From CALWZE01 sp036644375 (GTDB lineage: Bacteria; Bacillota; Clostridia; Oscillospirales; Ruminococcaceae), in the NCBI GenBank assembly GCA_036644375.1, contig JAVXQD010000006.1, positions 11,908 to 75,907 of the forward strand: a stretch of 64,000 nt of DNA, given 5' to 3'. The position numbers and the translations under genes are program-made. Numbering within the stretch: the stretch's first letter is position 1; every line of letters begins with the position of its first letter. Positions 18,046-26,186 of the stretch are shown here, in pieces. Under the pieces are notes generated by a model, which worked only from the letters and a program-made list of their open reading frames with translations, was not told where the DNA came from and did not search any database.

Positions 18046-19455
18046 TCAAATTTTGATTTTCATCCATTTGCCTTTTTTAAATCGGATTGAGGTCATTATA
18101 AGACGTATAAACTGATCTAAGATAAGTCCTGCCCATGCGCCGATAAGTCCGAAATGCAGCACGTAAATCATCAGTGCGGCAATACCGGGGCGCAGCAGCC
18201 CGACATTTATAAATGAGACAAGGGCGGTGTATTTTGCGTCTCCGCTTCCGCGCAGACATCCGGAATAGATAACCTGTGAAATCTGGAAAAACACAATGAC
18301 GGTCATCAGCTGCATTATTATCGTGCCGTCATGAATGACCTCGGGAGTTTTTGTAAACCATGAAAAAATATATTTTCCGAATATCAGATAGGTTAGGCTG
18401 AGAACAGAGGAGCACACAAATCCGCAGCGCTGGCAAAACGAGCCGTATACCTTTGCAAGGTCGGGTCGCTTTTCGCCGAGAGAGTACCCGACAAGCGCGA
18501 CGGCTGCGACAGACAGGCCGTCTCCGAAGGAGAACGAGATAGTGAGAATGTTTTGCGCAATTTGATGGGTGGAAAAGGCGACGGTTCCGAGACTCGCGAT
18601 TATTTTTGCATTAATCAGAAAGCCAGTGCGCAAGAACACCTGTTCAAGCAATGCACTTGACCCGATCACGGCGAGAGACCTGACCGATTGCTTATCATAG
18701 ATTCCATGTGTTTTGAGACGGATATAGACAAAGTTGTCACAGTGCAGAATTGATGCGATTGCCATTCCGAGACCGACCGCAGCTCCGATTACCGTTGCAA
18801 TTGCAGCGCCTGCGACACCGAGCTTTGGAAATCCGAGATGACCGTTTATCAGAATGTAGTTAAACACTATATTCACAAGGTTGCTGGCTATACTTGTTTT
18901 CATTGAAATCTTTGTGTTTCCCGAACCGGTTTGAGCTGCGTTGATTACAAGTGTAAGGGCATTGAACACAAATCCGCCCGCAAGAATGCTGAAATAGGCG
19001 ACAGCGGATTTATGCGTATCCGGCTGTGAGCCGACGAAATGCATGATATCACCCGCAAAAACTATTGCAAGCGTGGAGACGACAGCCACAATCACAGCGG
19101 TGATTATAAGTGCGAGCTTGAGCACGCGAACTGCGCTCTCTCTGTTGTTTTCACCCTTGCGCCTTGCGACAAGAGCGGATACGGCAGGAGCAAGCGCCAG
19201 AAATGGCGCAAGACAGAGCATTTTAGGCTGCTGTGTAAGCCCGACGGCGGCAATTGCATAGTCACCGAGCACGGATACCATCATTGTGTCTACGAAGCCC
19301 ACAACGGCAAGCAGTGCCGATTCAAGAACAGATGGCCATGCCATTTTGAGAGTTCTTTTAAGGATAAGGCGATTATCCGGAATTTCACCGCGGATTTCAT
19401 CCGGCTTTAAATGACTTTTGGCATCAAATACTTTGTACAATAAGTTGTTTTTCAT
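18046..19455 (-). CDS. MATE family multidrug/cation exporter
   Basis: A 469-residue polytopic protein with the two-lobed MATE pattern: KMAWPSVLESALLAVVGFVDTMMVSVLG, TQQPKMLCLAPFLALAPAVSALVARRKGE, and a second half with GYSLGEKRPDLAK. Family members export drugs or metabolites by Na+ or H+ antiport; the substrate cannot be read from sequence. It lies downstream of rny on the same strand, with a terminator between them, so it probably has its own promoter. Confidence 0.92.
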   Translation of the reverse strand: MKNNLLYKVFDAKSHLKPDEIRGEIPDNRLILKRTLKMAWPSVLESALLAVVGFVDTMMVSVLGDYAIAAVGLTQQPKMLCLAPFLALAPAVSALVARRKGENNRESAVRVLKLALIITAVIVAVVSTLAIVFAGDIMHFVGSQPDTHKSAVAYFSILAGGFVFNALTLVINAAQTGSGNTKISMKTSIASNLVNIVFNYILINGHLGFPKLGVAGAAIATVIGAAVGLGMAIASILHCDNFVYIRLKTHGIYDKQSVRSLAVIGSSALLEQVFLRTGFLINAKIIASLGTVAFSTHQIAQNILTISFSFGDGLSVAAVALVGYSLGEKRPDLAKVYGSFCQRCGFVCSSVLSLTYLIFGKYIFSWFTKTPEVIHDGTIIMQLMTVIVFFQISQVIYSGCLRGSGDAKYTALVSFINVGLLRPGIAALMIYVLHFGLIGAWAGLILDQFIRLIMTSIRFKKGKWMKIKI

Positions 19456-19487
19456 AATCGGTTCACCAAATTACCAAATTGAAGTTT

Positions 19488-19533
19488 AAAACAAAAAAGA
19501 TATTCCGAACGACCCGCATGGAATCGTTCGGAA
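19488..19533 (-). terminator. Terminator after rny
   Basis: A perfect 10-bp stem TTCCGAACGA (19503-19512) with TCGTTCGGAA (19524-19533); on the minus strand it is followed by ATATCTTTTTTGTTTT. Confidence 0.8.
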
Positions 19534-19550
19534 CAGCATGTGAATTAAAA

Positions 19551-21107
19551 CTATTTTGCGTATTCGACCGCCCTGCTCTCGCGGATGACATTGACCTTGA
19601 TTTGGCCCGGGTAGTTAAGCTCATCCTCGATGCGCTTGACTATGTCCCTGGCGACAATTACAAGATGGTCATCGTCGATAGACTCGGGCTTTACTATAAT
19701 GCGAACCTCACGCCCCGCCTGAATTGCAAATGAGCGCTCTACGCCCTCAAAGGAGTTTGCAATTTCTTCAAGCTTTTCGAGACGCTTGATATAGTTCTCG
19801 AGATTCTCGCTGCGCGCGCCGGGTCTTGCCGCCGAAATGGCGTCAGCCGCCATAATGATAAATGCAAGCGGGGTTTTCGCCTCAACGTCGCCGTGGTGCG
19901 CCTCTATGGCGTGAATAATCTCGGGATTCTCCTTATATCTCTTTGCAACCTCAACGCCAAGCTGGATATGTGTGCCCTCCATCTCGTGGTCGAGAGCCTT
20001 GCCGATATCGTGGAGCAGACCGGCGCGGCGTGCCATTGAAACGTCAATTCCGAGTTCTGCCGCCAGCATACCGGACAAAAGGGAGACCTCAACGCTGTGC
20101 TGAAGAACATTTTGACCGTAGCTGGTGCGGTAATGCAGCCTGCCGAGAAGCTTGACAAGCTCGGGGTGAATGCCGGTTACACCGACATCAAGAACGACAC
20201 GCTCGCCCTCTTTTTTAATAATTTGATCCACTTCACGGCGAGATTTTTCAACAACCTCTTCGATCCGCGCAGGATGTATGCGTCCGTCATAGATAAGCTT
20301 TTCAAGTGCGAGACGGGCGACCTCACGGCGAATCGGGTCAAAGCTCGACACGGTGATTGCCTCGGGCGTGTCATCTATTATAAGATCTACACCCGTGACG
20401 GTCTCAAGAGTTCTGATATTGCGTCCCTCGCGGCCTATGATGCGACCCTTCATCTCGTCATTTGGAAGTGCGACGACAGAGACAGTGGCTTCTGAGGTAT
20501 AGTCAGCGGCACAGCGCGAGATGGCAAGGGACAGCACGTTGCGTGCCATATTGTCCGCATCGTCTTTCAGCTGCTGCTCGTAATAATTTATGCGAACGGC
20601 TTTTTCGTGGAAAAGCTCGGTTTCAAGCTGTGACATGAGAAGGGACTTTGCCTGTTCGGCAGAAAAGCCCGAGATTTTTTCAAGCATATCAAATTGGCTT
20701 TTTTTGAGATTTTCCGCATCAGCCAATTTTTCGGCAAGATCCGAGGTCTTTTTGCCGAGTCTTGCTTCCTCGGCTTCAAACTGTTCAACCTTGCGGTCGA
20801 GATTTTCCTCTTTTTGAATAATTCTGCGTTCCTGACGCTGAACTTCATTTCTGCGCTCGCGAAGCTCGCGTTCCGACTCGTTGCGCATTCTGAAGATTTC
20901 GTCCTTAGATTCGATAATTACTTCTTTTCGCTTTTGTTCAGCGGATTTTATAGCGTCGTTTACTATTCTTTTTGCTTCGTCCTCAGCGGAACCTATACGG
21001 GCCTCCGCTACCTTGCGACGATATGCGACTCCTCCATAAAAACATACGGCTCCTGACAGGATTGCCGTAACAACCGCTGAAACAACAGCTGCAATAATTG
21101 GGCTCAT
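19551..21107 (-). CDS. rny: Ribonuclease Y
   Basis: RNase Y is the membrane-bound endoribonuclease that starts mRNA decay in many Firmicutes. Visible: an N-terminal membrane helix (PIIAAVVSAVVTAILSGAVC), a long charged coiled coil (~30-200), a KH RNA-binding domain (GRIIGREGRNIRTLE), and an HD metal-dependent phosphohydrolase domain with LLHDIGKALDHE and IEAHHGD. 518 residues is the normal length. GGAGG lies 11 bases before the ATG. Its promoter is back-to-back with that of thrS. Confidence 0.97.
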   Translation of the reverse strand: MSPIIAAVVSAVVTAILSGAVCFYGGVAYRRKVAEARIGSAEDEAKRIVNDAIKSAEQKRKEVIIESKDEIFRMRNESERELRERRNEVQRQERRIIQKEENLDRKVEQFEAEEARLGKKTSDLAEKLADAENLKKSQFDMLEKISGFSAEQAKSLLMSQLETELFHEKAVRINYYEQQLKDDADNMARNVLSLAISRCAADYTSEATVSVVALPNDEMKGRIIGREGRNIRTLETVTGVDLIIDDTPEAITVSSFDPIRREVARLALEKLIYDGRIHPARIEEVVEKSRREVDQIIKKEGERVVLDVGVTGIHPELVKLLGRLHYRTSYGQNVLQHSVEVSLLSGMLAAELGIDVSMARRAGLLHDIGKALDHEMEGTHIQLGVEVAKRYKENPEIIHAIEAHHGDVEAKTPLAFIIMAADAISAARPGARSENLENYIKRLEKLEEIANSFEGVERSFAIQAGREVRIIVKPESIDDDHLVIVARDIVKRIEDELNYPGQIKVNVIRESRAVEYAK

Positions 21108-21219
21108 TGTTTCGTGGTCCTCCGATTTTCAGATTTTCTTTATAATTTTTAATAATTCAGAAATATGTCGTTTAAATACCGACCATTGGTTCAGCCGATA
21201 TATAAATGTCCAATGATAT

Positions 21220-21247
21220 TTTATATGTATTAAGGTACACTTGTCAA
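21220..21247 (-). promoter_or_regulatory. Promoter of rny
   Basis: On the minus strand, TTGACA at 21247-21242 and TATAAA at 21225-21220 with a 16-base spacer, or TAAAAT at 18. Confidence 0.6.
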
Positions 21248-21274
21248 TACATTCTGTATATTCAATTAAATTTC

Positions 21275-21304
21275 TTGACACAGGCAGGCTGAATATGATA
21301 TAAA
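21275..21304 (+). promoter_or_regulatory. Promoter of the thrS leader
   Basis: TTGACA at 21275-21280, an 18-base spacer, TATAAA at 21299-21304. It is divergent from the rny promoter with 27 bases between the two -35 boxes. Confidence 0.65.
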
Positions 21305-21360
21305 TTTAAGTATAAATTAAAGCTGTGAGGGCAAACAGACGCTTGCGGCGGGCTTTTTAC

Positions 21361-21565
21361 AAGAGATGCGCTTCATCAGGCTGAAAGAGCGCAGAAGCCG
21401 CGCAAATACGATACCATTGCCCGAGTGTGCCGAATTCAATCGGTGCCGTTTGCGAAGCGTTATATTCGCACCGTGAGGGGCGTGCTGTGCGCGCAATTCG
21501 GGTGGAACCGTGGAGTTATATACTTCACCCCGTGAAATTATTTCGGGGTGAGGTATTTTTATTTG
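21361..21565 (+). promoter_or_regulatory. T-box leader of thrS
   Basis: T-box leaders read the charging state of a tRNA and antiterminate when it is uncharged. The hallmark antiterminator bulge reads GGGTGGAACCG at 21500-21510. The competing terminator stem CTTCACCCCG (21523-21532) pairs with CGGGGTGAGG (21544-21553) and is followed by TATTTTTATTTG. A GCTGAAAGAGCGC loop-like segment sits in stem I near 21380. A threonine codon candidate for the specifier is ACC at 21413-21415 (ACG at 21408-21410 is an alternative). The presence of thrS directly downstream fits tRNA-Thr sensing. The 5' boundary is approximate. Confidence 0.88.
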
Positions 21566-21630
21566 CTTTTTTTCTTCATTCCATTGTTGTAAAAAGCGAA
21601 AAAACTGTTTCAGAAAGGTGAAATATTATT

Positions 21631-23571
21631 ATGTCCATTGTAAAGGTATCGCTTAAGGGCGATGTAAAGGAATTTGAAAAGGGAATAACTGCGGCGGAAA
21701 TTGCGAAAAGCATCGGTGCGGGTCTGTACAAGGCGGCGTGTGCATGTGAAATCGACGGTGAGGTGTGCGACCTGCGCACTCCGATAGACAGGGACTGTGA
21801 GTTGGGAATTCTGACCTTTGGCAGCAACGGAGGCAAGCGCGCGTTCCGCCATACTGCCAGCCATATTCTCGCACAGGCGGTCAAGCGCCTGTTCCCCGAA
21901 ACCAAGCTTGCAATCGGCCCTGCGATTGAGGACGGATTTTATTACGATTTTGATTGCGCAAAGCCTTTCAGTCAGGAAGATTTGGAAAAAATCGAAGCCG
22001 AGATGAAAAAAATAGTCAAGGAATGCATTCCGATTGAGATGCTGAAGGTGTCGGCTGACGAGGCGCGAGCTATCGAAAAGGATGAGCCTTATAAATCAGA
22101 GCTTCTTGAGGAGCACGCCTCAAAGGGAGAGGAGCTTGTGTTCTATAAGCAGGGCGATTTCATCGATCTGTGCGCGGGACCGCATCTTATGGATACAAGC
22201 GCGGTTAAGGCGTTTAAGCTGACAAGTGCGACCGGTGCATATTGGCGCGGAGATTCGAAAAAAGCAATGCTCTGCCGTGTGTACGGCACTGCTTTTCCAA
22301 AGACGTCGGAGCTTGAGGAGCATCTTGCCCGCATAGAGGACGCGAAAAAGCGCGATCACAATAAAATAGGCCGCGAACTTGAATATTTTACAACATCCGA
22401 CGTTATAGGGCAGGGTCTGCCGATTCTTTTGCCGAAGGGAGCGCGCACAATTCAGATTTTGCAGCGTTTTGTCGAGGACGAGGAGCAAAAACGCGGATAC
22501 CTTTTGACAAAAACGCCCCTTATGGCAAAGCGTGAGCTTTACAAAATCAGCGGTCACTGGGATCACTATCAGGATGGCATGTTCATTTTCGGAGATCCGA
22601 ACGATGAAACGAAGGATTGTTTTGCCCTGCGACCGATGACCTGTCCGTTTCAGTATCAGGTTTTTCTGAACCGCAAGCGCTCATACCGAGATTTGCCAAT
22701 GCGGCTCGGAGAGACGAGCACGCTGTTCCGCAATGAGGATTCAGGCGAGATGCACGGACTTATCCGTGTCCGCCAGTTCACAATCAGCGAGGGACATTTG
22801 ATAGTCCGTCCCGACCAGCTTGAGGAGGAGTTCAAGGGCTGCCTTGCGCTTGCAAAATTCATGCTTGAGACAATAGGCCTTGAGGAGGATTGCAGCTATC
22901 GCTTCAGTCAGTGGGATCCCAAGCACAGCGAAAAGTATGAGGGAACCGCCGAGCAGTGGGAAGAAGCACAGGGAGTTATGAAAAGAATTCTCGACCACCT
23001 CGGGGTAAAATATGAAATAGGAATTGACGAGGCGGCGTTCTATGGACCGAAGCTCGATGTTCAGATAAAAAATGTCCACGGCAAGGAAGACACGCTAATT
23101 ACTATACAGATAGATATGCTGCTCGCGCAAAAATTCGGAATGGAATATATCGGCGAGGACGGTCTGCCCAAGCTGCCATATATCATCCACCGCACCTCGA
23201 TGGGCTGCTATGAACGCACGCTTGCGCTTTTGCTTGAAAAATATGCCGGTGCTCTCCCTATGTGGATTGCTCCCGAACAGGTGCGTATCATACCGATAAG
23301 CGAGGCTCATCACGCATACGCCGATGAGATAAAGTCAAGACTTGAAGAGGTGGGGCTAAGGGTCGAGAACGATAAGCGCAATGAAAAAATGGGCTATAAA
23401 ATTCGCGAAGCACAGCTTCAAAAAGTGCCATATATGCTCGTTGTCGGAGACAAGGAGCACGAGAGCGGCACGGTCGCGGTTCGCTCCCGCAAGGACGGAG
23501 ATAACGGCACGATGCCGCTTGAGCAGTTCATAGAAGCTGCGATAAAGGAAGTTGCAACAAGAGCACTGTAA
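21631..23571 (+). CDS. thrS: Threonine--tRNA ligase
   Basis: This enzyme charges tRNA-Thr. An N-terminal TGS domain (~1-62) precedes the editing domain with HTASH (H74, H78) and DLCAGPHLMDT. The class II core has MTCPFQYQVF (zinc cysteine), motif 2 (RLGETSTLFRNEDSGEMHGL) and motif 3 near the end (HRTSMGCYERTLALLLE). A C-terminal anticodon-binding domain follows (WIAPEQVRIIPI). 646 residues is the family norm. AAAGGTG precedes the ATG. It is controlled by the T-box leader. Confidence 0.98.
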   Translation: MSIVKVSLKGDVKEFEKGITAAEIAKSIGAGLYKAACACEIDGEVCDLRTPIDRDCELGILTFGSNGGKRAFRHTASHILAQAVKRLFPETKLAIGPAIEDGFYYDFDCAKPFSQEDLEKIEAEMKKIVKECIPIEMLKVSADEARAIEKDEPYKSELLEEHASKGEELVFYKQGDFIDLCAGPHLMDTSAVKAFKLTSATGAYWRGDSKKAMLCRVYGTAFPKTSELEEHLARIEDAKKRDHNKIGRELEYFTTSDVIGQGLPILLPKGARTIQILQRFVEDEEQKRGYLLTKTPLMAKRELYKISGHWDHYQDGMFIFGDPNDETKDCFALRPMTCPFQYQVFLNRKRSYRDLPMRLGETSTLFRNEDSGEMHGLIRVRQFTISEGHLIVRPDQLEEEFKGCLALAKFMLETIGLEEDCSYRFSQWDPKHSEKYEGTAEQWEEAQGVMKRILDHLGVKYEIGIDEAAFYGPKLDVQIKNVHGKEDTLITIQIDMLLAQKFGMEYIGEDGLPKLPYIIHRTSMGCYERTLALLLEKYAGALPMWIAPEQVRIIPISEAHHAYADEIKSRLEEVGLRVENDKRNEKMGYKIREAQLQKVPYMLVVGDKEHESGTVAVRSRKDGDNGTMPLEQFIEAAIKEVATRAL

Positions 23572-23841
23572 ATTACCCGACAGCCCGAGAGCGGCAGAGT
23601 TTGCAGATAGCAAGCAGGCAGGAATAAAAATCGCCTGCGGTATTTTTGCGAAAAACAGGTAACGGTGTCGGTCGCGGTTTATTCGCTTCCGATACCGTTA
23701 TGCGCTTTGTCTGAGAATGGGTCTGTTCGGAGTTTGCAGTTCAGGATAAGCTGATTCTTCTTAAAAAACAATAGCGAATGAACGTGAAAGTCGATAGATT
23801 TTATCTTTTTTTCGGTCAAATAAAAATAAAAATTAAATATA
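23572..23841 (+). other. Gene-free stretch between thrS and tRNA-Lys
   Basis: No credible gene. It contains the thrS terminator (23614-23648) and a long hairpin, TAACGGTGTCGG (23660-23671) with CCGATACCGTTA (23689-23700), one G-U pair and a 17-nt loop. This second hairpin has no T-tract and its role is unknown. Confidence 0.5.
23614..23648 (+). terminator. Terminator after thrS
   Basis: GCAGGC (23614-23619) pairs with GCCTGC (23633-23638), followed by GGTATTTTTG. Confidence 0.55.
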
Positions 23842-23870
23842 TTGACAAGCGGGGAAGTATTTGTTATGAT
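23842..23870 (+). promoter_or_regulatory. Promoter of tRNA-Lys
   Basis: TTGACA at 23842-23847, a 17-base spacer, TATGAT at 23865-23870, 30 bases before the tRNA. Confidence 0.8.
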
Positions 23871-23900
23871 ATTAAGGCTGTACAGCTCGAAAAAAGTCAT

Positions 23901-23976
23901 GAGATATTAGCTCAGTCGGCAGAGCAATTGCCTTTTAAGCAATGGGTCCGGAGTTCGAATCTCCGATATCTCACCA
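23901..23976 (+). tRNA. tRNA-Lys (anticodon UUU)
   Basis: A complete cloverleaf: acceptor GAGATAT/ATATCTC, D arm GCTC...GAGC, anticodon arm ATTGC-CTTTTAA-GCAAT giving UUU, and T arm CGGAG-TTCGAAT-CTCCG. The discriminator is A and the CCA end is encoded (23974-23976). Confidence 0.97.
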
Positions 23977-24002
23977 TATCTAAATGGACTGTGCTCCATT
24001 CA

Positions 24003-24029
24003 AAAAGCCCCGCTTTTAGCGGGGCTTTT
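24003..24029 (+). terminator. Terminator after tRNA-Lys
   Basis: A perfect 12-bp stem AAAAGCCCCGCT/AGCGGGGCTTTT with a TTT loop; symmetric, so active in either direction. Confidence 0.85.
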
Positions 24030-24332
24030 CTCATACCGCAGCGTCATTCCTCCTCTTCTCCACAAAATCTTGCGCCGCAAGCTTTCGCGGGAGGCCATTG
24101 GACATGTGTTTTTCACCGTGCGCTTGGATATTTTTTTCGTCAAACAAGCACAAAGTAATCTGCCGTAGGATTTTTGAAATCCCACGGCTTTTTTGTTATT
24201 ATTTTGACCACAAAGAGTATATACGGTTTTCTTAGGGGGTTCTGTTGAATATTGACTGTATAAAGCGACATATCCTGTAAAAGCTATCTGTTTCAACAGT
24301 TAATGGCATTTGATGGGAAGGGTGGGAAAATC
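24030..24332 (+). other. Gene-free stretch with a second terminator and a weak promoter
   Basis: No credible gene. A hairpin GCCGT-A-GGATTT / AAATCC-C-ACGGC followed by six T (24162-24194) is a convincing plus-strand terminator although no gene precedes it. A short unrecognised transcript or read-through from the tRNA could be its target. A weak promoter (TTGACT 24252-24257, 18 bases, TGTAAA 24276-24281) would serve the next gene. Confidence 0.5.
24162..24194 (+). terminator. Orphan rho-independent terminator
   Basis: An 11-bp stem with one A/C mismatch, a three-base loop and TTTTTT at 24189-24194. Confidence 0.7.
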
Positions 24333-25415
24333 GTGAATAAGAAAAGCTCGGTTTTTGCCATTGCTTCGCTGTTTTCGGGTGCCATAATGGGTTCGGGATT
24401 TGCGTCCGGGAAGGAAATTTTTGTGTTTTTCTCACGTCATGGCGACAGAGGAATGGCGGGAATTGCCGCGGCGATTGTGGGATTTTTTCTGTTCGGAATT
24501 ATGTTAATGCAGATGTCAAATCGAAAAAGCACGGACAATATAGAAAAGGTCATTTGCCCATTTAATCGGGTAATAGCCCAAAAAGCAGTCGGTTGGACAG
24601 TGACGTGCTCGCTTTTTATCGTATATGCGGCAATGCTCGCAGCGGCGGGTGCAGTTGTGGGAGCAGAGTTCGGAATGCCTGCGTATATAGGGGCGTTCTG
24701 CATAGGTGCGGTGTCGGCGGCAACTGTGGCGGGCGGAATCGAGGGTCTCTCGGGAAGTCTGAAAAGAGCGGTGCCGATTATGCTCTGTGCTGTGTTGGCA
24801 ATCGGAATTCATATTGCGCTGAATAATCCTCAGCAAAGTGCGGTCAGCCCGAGCGGCGAAATTTCAAAAGAAAATTGGTTTGTCTCGGCGATGCTGTATT
24901 TGTCATATAACATGACAGTGGCAATGCCGGCGCTGTGCGCAGCGGGAAAGAACTGCGACAGCATGGGCAAGAGGGTTTTGGGCTGCGGGGGTGCGGTGCT
25001 TGCGCTCGGAGCGGGAGCGGCAGTCATACACTGTATGCTTATGACGAATTTGCAATATGCGCAAAATACTCCGATGCCGATTCTGCTTTTTGCAAATGAT
25101 ATTTCAAGCGGAACAAAGGCAGTATGCTCATTCATGCTGATACTCTCAATTTATTGCGCTGCCTCAAACTGTCTGTACGGAGTCTCGAAAAAGCTGTGCT
25201 TAATCAAGTTTACGAAGCTGAATTCAATTTTGTTTCCGACAGTTGTCGGCTGTATGCTCAGCTTTGCTGGCTTTTCAAATATAGTGAGATATATCTATCC
25301 GCTGCAGGGAGCGGCGGGATTTTTAATGCTTGTATTGATTTTCACAAGCTATGTGAAGCAGATTTCAGAGTCTGAGAGCAAGTCAAAAAGCAAATCGGCG
25401 GCATTATATAAATAA
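24333..25415 (+). CDS. YkvI-type membrane transporter
   Basis: A 360-residue polytopic protein resembling the YkvI family (APC/LeuT-fold-like). The N-terminal broken-helix motif IMGSGFASGKEI is typical, and about ten hydrophobic segments follow. The substrate is unknown. The GTG at 24333 sits seven bases after AAGGGTGGG, whereas the in-frame ATG at 24303 has no ribosome binding site and would include that purine-rich stretch as coding. The C-terminal codons overlap a strong hairpin (25396-25423). Confidence 0.85.
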   Translation: MNKKSSVFAIASLFSGAIMGSGFASGKEIFVFFSRHGDRGMAGIAAAIVGFFLFGIMLMQMSNRKSTDNIEKVICPFNRVIAQKAVGWTVTCSLFIVYAAMLAAAGAVVGAEFGMPAYIGAFCIGAVSAATVAGGIEGLSGSLKRAVPIMLCAVLAIGIHIALNNPQQSAVSPSGEISKENWFVSAMLYLSYNMTVAMPALCAAGKNCDSMGKRVLGCGGAVLALGAGAAVIHCMLMTNLQYAQNTPMPILLFANDISSGTKAVCSFMLILSIYCAASNCLYGVSKKLCLIKFTKLNSILFPTVVGCMLSFAGFSNIVRYIYPLQGAAGFLMLVLIFTSYVKQISESESKSKSKSAALYK

Positions 25416-25423
25416 TGCCGCCG
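25396..25423. terminator. Bidirectional hairpin between convergent genes
   Basis: A perfect 12-bp stem CGGCGGCATTAT/ATAATGCCGCCG. It includes the last codons and stop of the YkvI-type gene and lies 29 bases from the end of the convergent PAP2 gene. Both flanks are A/T-rich. Confidence 0.7.
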
Positions 25424-25451
25424 AAAGAATTTTATATATATAAATAGCGAA

Positions 25452-26039
25452 TCAAAAAGCCATCGGAATCTCGAACACAAAGTTGGACAGATACCAGTTT
25501 GTGCTGAGAGCAATGATAATGCCCCACAAAACACCGACTACGACGTCGCTGGGGTAGTGTACGAAAAGATAGAGACGTGAAAACGCAATAATGGTTGCAA
25601 TACTCAATGCAATCGCTCCGAGAGGAACGCTGAAACAACAGATTATAGTAGCACATGCAAAGGATGACATTGAGTGACAGGAGGGAAACGAACAGTCCTT
25701 GGGCGGCTTGACAAGCGGCCTTATTGAGGAATAATCGTCAAATGGTCTGGAGCGAGAGGATAATCTTTTAATAATGAGATTTCCTGTCAGTACTCCGACA
25801 ACCAAAACTACGGCAATTGAGACAGAGCAGCGCCGCAGGCGGGGCATAGTCCACATGACCGCCGCAGTTAAAAGCCAGAGGATTCCTCCGTTTCCGAGAC
25901 GGGTGAAAAAACGCATAATCGAATCAAGCGCATCACTGCGCATGTGGCGTTGTATAAACACCAAAGCGCGAATGTCCGCTTTTTTTATGGATATAAAACT
26001 TCCGGTAAATTCCTTTTGCTCAATTTGTGTAATTCTCAT
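25452..26039 (-). CDS. PAP2 family phosphatase, membrane-bound
   Basis: A 195-residue integral membrane phosphatase of the PAP2 superfamily (lipid phosphate or undecaprenyl-diphosphate phosphatases). The three family motifs are visible: KRLSSRSRPF, FPSCHSMSS and SRLYLFVHYPSDVVVG, holding the catalytic histidines. The second motif normally reads PSGH; here Cys replaces Gly. The ATG at 26039 follows a TTG at 26048; neither has a clear ribosome binding site, so the start is uncertain. A dyad (26049-26069) lies immediately upstream. Confidence 0.85.
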   Translation of the reverse strand: MRITQIEQKEFTGSFISIKKADIRALVFIQRHMRSDALDSIMRFFTRLGNGGILWLLTAAVMWTMPRLRRCSVSIAVVLVVGVLTGNLIIKRLSSRSRPFDDYSSIRPLVKPPKDCSFPSCHSMSSFACATIICCFSVPLGAIALSIATIIAFSRLYLFVHYPSDVVVGVLWGIIIALSTNWYLSNFVFEIPMAF

Positions 26040-26048
26040 ATAAATCAA

Positions 26049-26069
26049 GTAAGTGTCAGACTGACTTAC
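26049..26069. promoter_or_regulatory. Dyad element upstream of the PAP2 gene
   Basis: GTAAG-TG-TCAG-A-CTGA-CTTAC, an interrupted inverted repeat directly before the start codon. It could be an operator or a translational control hairpin; the protein that binds it is not known. Confidence 0.35.
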
Positions 26070-26186
26070 ATTCCTTTTATTGTTAATAGCAGTATTCTAA
26101 CATTAATCGAACTTCATAACAATGATGTTTAGATTAAAAATACGTTAAATATTCGTGGAGGCAAAAAATACCGCATCAGAGGGCTG

